Source: Lineus longissimus (Eukaryota; Nemertea; Pilidiophora; Heteronemertea; Lineidae). Taken from it: a stretch of 64,000 bases of DNA. This document shows positions 1-12,000 of the stretch, piece after piece. Position 1 is the stretch's first letter. Each line of letters starts with the position of its first letter. The DNA is taken from contig NC_088311.1 of the NCBI RefSeq assembly GCF_910592395.1, positions 19,780,501-19,844,500 of the forward strand, read 5' to 3'. The notes beneath the pieces are model-generated. The model saw nothing but the letters and a program-made list of their open reading frames with translations, was not told the origin of the DNA and made no database searches. The position numbers and the translations under genes are program-made.

Positions 1-26
1 AAAAAAGTTCAGCTCATTTGACCTAC

Positions 27-3000
27 CTTTGTCGGCGACCTTGGTGTTGTAGCTGCATTGACTTGTTTAGGACGAGTTCCCTTCTGATTATTCTCTTCAG
101 AATCTGACTGGCTGGCCTTCCTGATTCTCCTTTCTCTCCTGAAGTACAATCAGGCAGGTGAACAGTCAGGCAAAGAGCCCCAGTCAGGGTACTGTAGCCC
201 GATCGGGCTACCTCACTCTTCACACCCATTGAAACTGGTGGATCCACTTGAAGGACCAGCCCATTCGGTCTGACAGGGCCTTACTTAGCGAGAGTGCAGG
301 GGGCAACTGCCCCAACCAGCAGACATCTCCAAAAATGTGTTTTTCATGTAGATTTGGCCCCTCTTGGGACAAAAGGGGAAATTCTACCCCCCAGAGAGCC
401 TACTTCACCAGACGACCAAAAGGTTACAGACCTGTCTGACACAAGGCTGAAGTTGAGCTGTCAATGAGCATGAGAATTTTGTCAGCTGTGACATCAAACA
501 TCATTTCTGTGGTGTAACCATGAGAACACAAACTTTCTAAATGATTCACGAAAACATACCTTTTGGCTTCGTTCTTCTCCGCCTGAGCTCTCTTTTCCTC
601 ATCGCTAAGTCGATTGAAGTCAATATGCAAGAGATTGTGGCCAAATCGTTCGTATTCTCGCCAAGCTTGGAACTCCTTCAGCAGATCATCCTGCATTTGG
701 TGCGCGACCTGGTTCATCGGCTCAAAAGGTGGCGCCACTAACACCGGCACTCTGTCGTATTCAATGTGTAACAGAGGCATTCCGAATGGGTTCAAGTCAT
801 CTTTGACTGGCGCTTCATTACGAGTTGGCACGTTATAACGGTTCACAAAGTTTGGAATATTTTCGTAAGTACCACTTCCCCGTATTTGAGAATCTTCCCC
901 CCACGCATGTTTTGACTGGAACGGAATATTTGGCAGTTTTATAGGTTCCGGATTCCTAGCACTTTGTGCACTACTCATAAATGGGTTATGATGTTGTTGG
1001 TTGTTATCCAATTGAAGTAAAGGCATCCTTGATTCAGTGTCCTGCAATGGGCCTCCATTTGCTCCTTGGTGGCTCGGGTGAGGGTTGTTCAGAATAGGGG
1101 ATGTATTCACTGACAAAAAGTTCAACTCGTGCAAAGCAGAGGGTATCACTGGTGGGTCCTGCCTTTGTCTCCTTTTTGCACGCCGCAACCGAGTCTTATC
1201 ATCTGGCATATCGAAAGCAACTCTGCGCTCAGACTCCCTACTACCGGACGACTCCGGGTTTGTTCCTGTCGACCGGACCTTCTTCTTCCCCTGGGCAGAG
1301 TTACTACTTCTGTGTGCTTTATCCTGCTGGGCATTTTCCGAATCTGCAGTTTCCGTAACGAGACTCCCAGTTGACACATCGAAGTCTGTTGCGTCATAAA
1401 CCAGATCGGCATCATTCTGGTAGTGCCGTTTTTCTTTAACTGGGGTGTTAGTACCAGCTGACGCATGCCCCGCCTCCTTTAAAGTCAGCGTAGTCTGCGT
1501 GGCAGCAGTCTGAGGAATCAGGGGGTTGTATCTGTTGTTTGACGCACCATACTCTGGGTTGCCATACGCTGCAGGCTGGAGTGCGGCCATATTGGTTCCA
1601 TCTCCATCCACCGCACCCAACATGGCAAGGACACTGCGATGCTGAATCTGAAAGCAAAGAGATTGAAATGAGTTGACTGCAATAAGGTTTGGGTTTACAG
1701 TCTGTCATTACTGCGGTAGAGGTGTCATCAGACTTAACGCTTTAATTTCTACCCAGTACCAACAATGGGCTTTGAAACCCAGGACCTCTTGACCACAAGT
1801 TGAGTGTCTGAGCCAAGAGTCCACAACGGCTCCTTCAAAGGAAGAAGACTACTATTAGGCTAGAAAAGTTAGTGGTGAATACTGATCTGAGTTTTTTTAA
1901 CACTCAGTACAACATTAATACATACCTCTACGATTCTTCGCAGTTCAGACCTAATGACCCCAGACAAGTGTTGTCCGAGGTCCTGCATGTTTGCCGTTGG
2001 TGCTGGGCCTGCACTGGGGTCCACGTGATCAGGGTTGACACCAGTCTCAGCCGATACAGCCTCTGAGGCTTTTATCTCATCCTCCTCAATGGCATCAGGA
2101 TTGAGATCATCGGAGAGTAAGCTGAAGTGAGGAAAGCGGCCAAGTCAATGAGAATATAAGCAGAAATAAAAACACTCAAGGAAAACCAAGTCTTGACATG
2201 GAGAACAGGGTATTTCATTTACCAAGTAACTGTGGAGGGGCACCTGAAAGGCCTATGTTACCTGTAATAGGCCATGTGTAACAGGCACCACACAACTGGC
2301 TAACTAGTGCCTACACAGTATATGTGCAAAACTCACCAAAATTTGAGTTATCCTCAACTGATATCCAATTTTAGCAGAGAACATATAGCACTGTCAGAAA
2401 TATTGGCATTCACTTCTCACAAGCTGGTCACTATATCAAACTTAAATTCAATGCATGAACACAACATGCTAAATGAAGAACTTCTTGCACCTGCATGTGC
2501 ACAGGCGTGTATAGTAGTCTATTGTGAACCAACATACTTAGGCTTTGTACAAATAGGCTCAGATTTGACAAAAGAATCACCGGCTTGAGTTTTATTTTCA
2601 TATAGCTATTGATTTATTATTGACAATCATAATAATGAGGTCACAGAGCATAATACACTATTTAATTCACTTTCACTGATTACTGGGTTAGTCAAGCATG
2701 ACATGACCACAGGGTGACCCAAATAGTCATAAGATATTTTCGCAAATCACAAATTTAGGAGAGAACACTTTGCGGTTTACAGTTCTATTACTGCAAAAAG
2801 GCAAGGCATCATGTACTCTCACTTTGCTGCTGGTGGATGTCAGTGCAATGCAAGCTTTTTCAAATAGAATTTCAGGTGTATATAGGTGACAGGTCAGCTT
2901 AAAGCTTGGTGAAATTGTTGATAAGCTTACCACGGGTAAGATAGAAAAGGCTGAAAAGTTACATGGATATTAAAATGAACATGAGATAAGCACCTCAACA

Positions 3001-6000
3001 AAAAGAAGTTCCTGCTAGCATTAAGCAAAAATGTGAAACATGTTGAAAATGCTGAGATGCTGGGCACATATGAGGTAAGTTGGTACACTTGATATACAAT
3101 GTAGCAATTGTACCAATTTACCTTACATGTGGATGTGGTGATAAACAATAGGCAGGTTACTGTGTATAGCTACATATAGATTACATGCAATATCAATGTG
3201 ACAACGTGTGCTCCAAGCAGAAAACACTGGCAAAGTGACCAATCTGTGATTGGTGGGGAACAGGTGCCGTAAATTGGGAAGACTCTGACACAAAAAAGAG
3301 TGAAATTAATTGACCCTTGTCGAATCATGGGCAATTTCACTCTTTCTTTCGGACAACATCATGCCTATTCCATGTCTTTCATGGTCTGATCCCCTGGGGG
3401 GGGGGGTCAAAGCAAGGACGGCTTGACCTGTGTATGTTTTTCTTCTTTACAGTCTGCCTAAGTATCCTTGGGCAAGACACCTTTAAAACTCCAAATTAGC
3501 AAATTGCTCCATCCTTTAAAAGAGGCGTAAAATTGAGGTCCTTTGTACCTGATGCCTATGGCAGGGCAAGCAAAAGACTGTGTTTGTTTAACACCCCCTT
3601 CAATCCCAGAATATTACATTCAAAGCTTTAACAGATTAACAGATCAATGACCCCATCTGGATGCCCTAGATGTGGGTCGACTTCAGTGTGAATCAACATG
3701 TTCAAAGGTTACAAGGGTCCAAAGCCAACTTATTTAGCCCTCAAGGGATAGACATGGTGTAATCCTAGTCGTAGTTAAGCCACTTCATGGTGATGTTTGG
3801 ATGGGTCATGGGATGGGAAAGATCAAGAGGGATACATATATGATATCGATGGAAGCTACAATGACACAGAATAAAAGTTCAAACCTGGCTGTCCCATTTT
3901 TGTGGGGCTGAGGTTTCCTATAGAAAATTTAAAGCAATTAATACATTTACAGTAAAATCCCATCATTTGAACTATACTCAGTCCTAGGACAAAAATGGCG
4001 GTGTCTTTGACAGTCTTTTCTAACATGTCCAGTGTTTTCACTCTACAAATAGAGTAAAAGGCCTACGCTGCCTGCGTTCAATGTATATACTTGTGGCTCA
4101 AGTAGACAGAAATAAACAATGCCATAGTGCAATAATCATGCACACAAATTTACTGAAACCTGGCATCAGTCAACACTAGTCTACAGTCCACATAATTTCT
4201 TTCTGGTGGATTCTTTTAATAATTACTACCAGGACATGTACATCAACATGTACATACAAGAATATGAAAATGCTGATCAATAGCAAAACAAGAACATTTC
4301 GCCTACCTTTCTGTGAAGTTATCACGGGAAACTCCCGTAAGTTGATCGTCAATAGTTAAGGTACTGATGTTTAGAGTACTGCTCAACAGATCTTCACTAC
4401 TGCAAGACAAGATGGGAATACTGATGTTTAGAGTACTGCTAAGCAGATCTTCACTACTACAAGACAAGATGGGAATACTGATGTTTAGAGTACTGCTAAG
4501 CAGATCTTCACTACTACAAGACAAGATGGGAATACTGATGTTTAGAGTACTGCTCAACAGATCTTCACTGCTGCAAGACAAGATGGGAATACTGATGTTT
4601 AGAGTAGGCCTACCGCTAAAAAATTAATTTCTACCTCATTTCTAAAACTACTCACCTCGCTCTTTCAATTGGAGGGCGCTCGTTCATCTTGTTGGATGAC
4701 CTTATCTGGCTGACCCGATTGTGAGGCAGCTCCGCACCAGAGAACGTAAGTTTCTTGACAAACTGCGTTGACCTTGGCTTTGGCCTCGGTGGTGTAGCTG
4801 CGACATCCACAGCCTTCTCCGCTTTCTCAACCACATCTACCCCGACTTCAGTTGGCACGTAGTCAACGGGAGAATTCTTTTTCTCTTTGCTTTGGAATCC
4901 CTTATCCCTCTTCTCAGGACTTGTGTCAATTACTCTTGCTTGTTGAATTTTCTCCACCGCTGCATCCAAGCTTCCCAACTCTAATTCTAACTCATGTGGG
5001 AATGGTTCCCTTTGTACTTTATCAACCCGTGGCTCCCACTTCGGTTTGCCGTTCACCTCGTATTTATAATCTATGAGCCAGATGCCTAACAGCACCATAA
5101 ATGGCTGTAACCGCACCCGCATTGCCGGTTGCGGTGCGCCAGTAACAGCGACCCCTCCTTCAAGTGTCACACCAAGAGCAGAGAGATTATGGTGCTTGCT
5201 AGACCATCGCATCAACCAGTCTAACAGCTGAGCTAAGTGTGGATACAACTCCCTCAGATCATCATGAAAGCCAAGGAACTCGCTCATCGGTAGTGCTGGA
5301 GCTCCTGCTTGGCTGGCCTCGGGGGCACTCGGGATCTTTGGACGGAGATCGGACAAACTAAGGCTGCGTTTAGTCTTCAAGTTGATTCTTGGTGATGTAT
5401 CCTCCGCTTCTTGAGAGACTCTAACATTTGCCACACTGCTGCTCCTCTGCAACCGATAGTGACCAAAGTAGGTGTTGTCTTCCTGACTGAAACTGACACT
5501 CCGCTGAATCTTCTTCTCTTGGCCAATTTTGTCCAAGCTGGTTTGACTGGCTGACTTCTTTTTCAGGATCGGCATGACTGGCGGTGGCTTCTCTCCTGCT
5601 GGTCTCAACTCCGAGTAGCTGTGGCTGCGCATCAAGAGCCTGGGTCTCGGTGTTCTCGGAGATGAAGGCGTCGACATGGGCGATTCCTTCAAAAGGGACC
5701 TCCTCGGTGAAGGGGGTGGCGTCCCCGTCACCTTCTCCCCAGTGTGGGGAGACGTCTTCGGGCTGTAAAGGCTCAGATTTTTGTTCTGTTGCAGACTAGT
5801 CATAATCCTATACGACAAAGAACTCAACTCTGCGTTGCATATCTCTTCTGAGAACGGAGGCAGTAGAGGTTGAGCAGGTTTCTCACGATGATGATGCTCC
5901 TCGTCTTGAAGTTTGGAAAATGCAACTGTAAACATGGTGTCAAGGAAATGCAGATACAATCCTTCAATCTCAAACGGCCTGGATCCGATGTGGAGGATAT

Positions 6001-9000
6001 CAGCCTTCAGAGGCCGATTTTTAGGATCGAAGACAAAAGGTTCGATGTGGCCGAAAGCTTTCGCGCGGCTCTTGTAGAGTTTTGGGATTCGCTGGCATTG
6101 CTGGTGGAAGTAGGAGGACAGAGTTTTGCCGCGTCGGGCCTTGACGGGTTGTTTGGAGAGGCGGGCCAGTTTGTCATCAGTGGAGACTGTGGGGAAGAGA
6201 AAACAGAGAGCATCCTTAGTACAGCATGGTATTATCAAACATTTTCAATACAAAGTGATTTCTAAAGAGGCTCAAGAGATAAGAAACAGTCTCACTAGGT
6301 AGAGCCACCTCACCACTTAATAGTTATTCGCAATAGCTTAATAACTAACCTAGAATAAAATGCCGTGAAAATTTGGTTGTTTACATACCTTGGGATGACG
6401 ACGTTTCACTTGATTCTTCTTTCTCGCCCAAGAAGATACGTTGCCACTCCTTCCGAATCCTAACAAATTTCTCCTGGACGACGCCATCTAGACTATCCTC
6501 ATCATGAAAGTACTCCACCATGATGTCGGCACTTTCTTGATTGGCCGGAAACTCGATCAGCTGCGAGAGGACGGTTTCGTACACCTCCGCTTCGCTATTG
6601 ATGAAGCGGGTGAATGGTATCATCTGAATGGACCACTGGAGGGTGCTGTAGCAGTTACGCAGCCACTGGTCCTCCTCTAGACCCTGCTCAGAACCCTGAG
6701 AGATATTGAAATGAAGACTGTATGAGTATACTGATATATCTAAAGGGAGAACGGCAAGGCTGTAGAGGAAATCAATCACGTATCACAAATACTATCAAGT
6801 TGATTTACCACAGTAATTCAGGAATTCTCCTAATAAAGGACAGCAATGTCAGTCCAAAGGGTGTCTTTAACAGAGAGGTTCAACGATATAACATACCTCG
6901 AGATAATCGGTACTCTTGAGAACTGCTGCCTTCTTCCTCAGAGATGTGGACATCTTGTCACGCGAGTGGACGAACCACAGAACCGTACACAAGTCACGGA
7001 ATGCGGAGAGAACATTCTGGATGGCTGGGTTGGTCAGGTGGGGCTCGAGGATGGAGTTGTCACCAAACGTCCCCAGAAGTTCATCAAGATCTTTGACTGA
7101 ACTCGTCGCAAGGTTCTGAAATCAAATAAGAGGTTATCAATAATCTGAACAAGAACATTCCTCTGTGTTGGGATTATTAATCCAGAGCAGTTTTAATCTC
7201 AAACTTTGAGCTGGCGATGAGAATTACTGGATAGACTAAAGAACAACTTTTCTTAATATGTATTTCTCATTGGGTCTTAAGTAAAGTTTTCTGCCTGACT
7301 TTTGAAAATTTCCCAGAAATCTTGGGACCTTGTGGAACGTAAGAATTCATACAAAATCTTACCCTGAAAGGCTCTCCTTTCGACTGTATCTTGTCAAGTT
7401 GGTGGATATACCATCTGACAGCAGGCAAAGTCGTATCCGAAGCGTTCAACACCAACAGGATGAGCTGCACCACCGATGCCACTTGCATCCTCAAGCCCTG
7501 TTCATTCTCGACATCACTGGTTGAGTGTTCCTGAGGAGTTAGAATTGAAGCAATCCAAGGGTTATTTACTTCTTTGTTGAGGATGCATAACAAAAGTTAA
7601 AGAATAGTGTCAGCGACATTCCAGGGGTTAGACGTTGTGTCGATTTCTTATTATCTCCGCGCACTCAAACATCATTGAAATACACATACCTGAAATGTAG
7701 TTGTCGGTTGTGGGCAGTACAACGGTGGAGCCGGGAGGTAGAAGCCTTGTGGTACAAGGGCTGGGAAAGTCTTGACCAATTCTTTGAGCTTGCCCACGAG
7801 GCCCTGGAGCAGCCAGGAGGTGGTGTCAGCCTGACTGATGGTGGCGGCAGTCAGAATCTCACGAATGGACTTGGTCATCTGCTCTATATTGGTGTGATCT
7901 TCATCGGGAAGGGATCCTGTAGTGAATAGGGATTGAATATCATCATCATTATCATCATTATTCAGCGCTACAACCTGAGCATTTCTTACCGATTTATACA
8001 CCTGGGTGGGGAAAGGCAAGTTGGAGAAAGAGACCAGCCTGAAGTCAACTTATGTTATTTATAAGGTTTAAAGAAAAGTATTTGTACTGACCGACGGAAG
8101 CTCTCCTCTTCAGGAGTCTTGCACCAATATTGTTGGTTCCATTTCTAGACACCTCGGGTTTCTCCACTTGAAGAAGCGCTTCCAGTTTCGACTGAAGTAT
8201 CGCCTGTGGTGTCAGGTTACTCGGGAGGTTGAGACTTTTCTTGGGCCTGAATAAAACCAAAGAAATTGAGACACAAACACCAGATTACACGTAACAGGAC
8301 ACAGTCAGTCAAGCATCCCCAATCAGTGATCAGTGGATCAAGTTGTTTTTCTCTGTAAAGGACAGATGGTACAATCTAGCATAAAACACTGTCTTACTTG
8401 AGATTCTTCTCCTCAGCAATCCTCTGATGATCCACGCACGCCACAGCCAACAGGAATGCCGACTTCCAGTCTCCCATCTTGTTTGCAAACCACACCGCTT
8501 CAGGGAGGAGGCCCGACATGAGCAGGTACTCCATTGTGCGATCCATACTCCACGCGTTGCCCAATCCATCCTGACGAACCACGGCAGCAATGGATTCATG
8601 GTACACGGGAATGATACGATCAGCTAGAAAAAGGATTCAATCATGATTTTAAGCTTTTTCAGCCAGAACACAACTGTTTGATTCTTTACTTTAATAACTC
8701 TACCCAATATCCAAAACCTGTTAAGAATGTCTAGCTCACTAAAATAGTGCTCAGTTCCTTAATCAACCTGTAGCCATTGTGAGCTGCTGAAACCTTTTTC
8801 CATGAAAATATTGACTGTTTAGTTTGATTGTGTCTGCCTGCATGGATGAGACTTACTGATAGGAATGTCTGAATAGAGTGGGGGCAGCTTTTTGGGTGCA
8901 TGCGGTGGATGGACGTATAGGCTGTGGTTACTGAAGTAAGCAGCCATGAATCTGCCCATCGTTTGAACGAGTTCTCTCGCACCGCCATATTCCGTGCTGG

Positions 9001-12000
9001 GTAGGAATAAGGAACCCTCCTGAAAAGAGAAAGAAGAATGTTCAGTGTTTCCAGTTTCCGAGAGTGTCCTATATAGTAGAGAGGATCTACTGGGAACTTA
9101 AAGGGGGCTATAAAAGCCAAGGTTTGGAACGGATGAGATGCAAAAACCTTCCTGGTAAAGATAATTCTAAGGCCGCACCGACACATACCTGTTCCCCGGG
9201 CACCTCAAAGAACATGGACAGGAATGCCCGTTCACTGTCATCCCACAGCTTGGGGTCTTGATTGTCGGGTATGCTGTGGAGAAGGGTATCCGCCATATCG
9301 AGGGCAAACTGGAGGTCTCCCGATTGGATGGAGGTGTACAAGATGGCGTGGAGGAGTCGACTAGCTTTCTTACTCTGCAGCTTGGACACTGGAAGAAATG
9401 GTTGAGAAATATTCAACATCTGATACTGGATACTTTAAGCCACCAAATTTTTGCACCTTTTTTTGCAATTGGCGAAATTTTATTATGGTGAAATACGAAA
9501 ATTTATTGGGTTTTTTCCTTACAAAAAATAATTTTTGAGATCTTTTATATCCGCAATTTAAAAATAAAATGATGAATCTTACCTGGGTATTCTGTGATTT
9601 TTTCTTTCCACATCTGCACTGCCAAATTCCAGTATCCATCTAGGTACAGGTCATCTCCTAGCCAAAAAGAAATACATGCATGAATATGCTATGAAAACAA
9701 TTTCGTCATAATGACAAATTACTATTGAAATTACCGGTACTGTTCTTGGATGTCAAACTGCTAAATTAAAGTTAATGTATGCCAGATTTGCAATTTTTTC
9801 GAATCCTACAAATAAAATGGCCGCAAGTATTTATGGGTTACCAGTATTTGGAAGCCTTTTAAACATTACCTCGATTCGGTTTCCAAGAGACAGGAGTGGG
9901 AATGTTGTACTTCAACTGGTGAAGTTTCCTCTCAGTGCGACAGAGCAGACGCCTGGCAGACATCATCACGTCGTCTGCTGCGTCAATCATCTGCAGAGTC
10001 CGGTAGTATTTGGTGACGTGGCGATACAGACGATACCAAGGCTTGCCAAATCTGAAGGAAAAATAGAAAACTTTGGCTCGATATTGATTTGAAAGTTCTG
10101 CTGCGCAAAGAAGTTGTACATGGTTTGGCATTGGTTACCTTGAGCTTCCGCTTGGTGAATCATCTCGACATACATGTGTCTGCTCCTCGACTCAAGTAGC
10201 AACCCAGGCGCACATCAGGTATGGGGACAGAAGTCTTTCTGCAAGAGTCCTTTTGAGTGACACATGCACCAGTATTGCAACAGTAATTGAACTAAATGAA
10301 AATGTTGTTTACTGAACAGCTACTTACCTTTTGGATAATATCCTCATCCCAGCCTTGCCAACAATCCTCTTCAGTGTCATATTGCAGTCGTCATGGCTCA
10401 GTACCTGAGGCTCATATTGATCCTGCCTGGGGACAGGGAACCGTCTAGCAGTGAGCCCGCTGTCCTTTCCTCTGGGAGAGAGGGCATAGATTTGATTGTA
10501 ATCCTTCTCCATGTAAGTCAACAAGGCAGCACAGGCATTGAGAACGTCAGTGCGAACCGTTTCATTATTTGGATCGCGCGTTTTCAACAGGACGTCCATT
10601 GTTCCGTACAGAAAACGCATCATCATTGGCAGGACGTTCTGCTGGACGGCATCGAAATGGCACATGGAGAGAAGAGTCCGGTAGATATTGAGGACGGTGT
10701 TGACACCTTGGGGGAAGAGAGCCTGGCGCTCCCCACGGAGAGAATCAGCGGATATCCCGTACGTGGTCTGATGCAGGATGATCTTGAACATCTTGACCAT
10801 GAGGTGTACGACATAGGATGTCAAAATCTCCATCTCGACGGTCCAGATCTCTGTGCTCGAGACGCTTATTCCCCAAGCCGCACAGAGGGAGTTGTAGGTC
10901 CAGATCATCAGGTTTTCATCAGTCTCCTCATCATCCCGTGGCATCATGCACTTGGACATCGACAGATCACTATCACCGAAGACAATCTTCCCAGCGTTTG
11001 CATCCATCACGCCAAACTGCCCAGCGTGTCCGAAACCGGATGTTTCTCCACCATCGCTATCGACGGTGTCATTCAATCGATCTTCGTAATCCTCGAATCT
11101 GAAAGACTTTGTGCTCTGTTGCAATGATAATGTGCTGCCGAAGAACGGTAAATGTTTGGCTACAGCTTCTTGTTGTGGTGTGTTTGGGCCGTCTTCGCCG
11201 GGTATGTCGCTGAACTTCAACGTATCAATCAGGGAAATATCGATGTTCTTGCGTTGTCTTATCTTCCCGAGAAAATTATTCGCATCGACGACCAACTCTT
11301 TTATTACGCGCAGGCTGTGTATGTGATCGGGGAAAGAGATGACGGAGACAAGGTAGCCATCTGAGCAAAGGATGATGGGAAAGCGTGGATGGACGGCCAA
11401 CGAGTAGCGCTGTTTCATGAGGTCGAGTTCTGACACCATTGAGCTGAGATGAGGTGAGTTGGGATCATCTGGATGGACATTTTCTTGAGATCTGTGGATG
11501 GCAAGTTATAACACGTTCGAAAACTCTATTTTGACATAATGGGTAAATAAATGGCAAATGAGAGTTGTGATAAATTAATTTAGTTATCCAATAAATACGC
11601 ACTTTTAATGGCATCTAAGAAGTTTCAAGGAAAATCTATAGAAGACCATCACATTAACTTCTAACTCTAAGGATGAAAGAATTCAAAGGTGCAAAGGGGT
11701 TCAATCAAAATTTGAAATAGTGCATAATCCTACTAACCTGACAGTTATGAGAGGATGAAGAGGCAGATAGGGGGCTGGGCCAAGTTCAACAGAACAGCCA
11801 TGTGTCTGAATGTGGACAGGTTCTCCCAGTCTCGTCAGGATGCAGAGGGAGCCATTTTTGGAGATGCAAGCCACAAACAGATCGTCTGAGGTCCATTTCA
11901 GGTCTGCTAGCCAATATGACCTGAAAGTATGGCATAAAAAAATATTTCATATCGAGGCAATAGAATAAGCATGAAATTATTTTCTCTTCTTTTCACAGAC

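Noticed and set aside
10393-11127. 244-codon plus-strand ORF
   Set aside because: It is the antisense shadow of CPLANE1 exon 8, which has the conserved protein sequence and splice sites.
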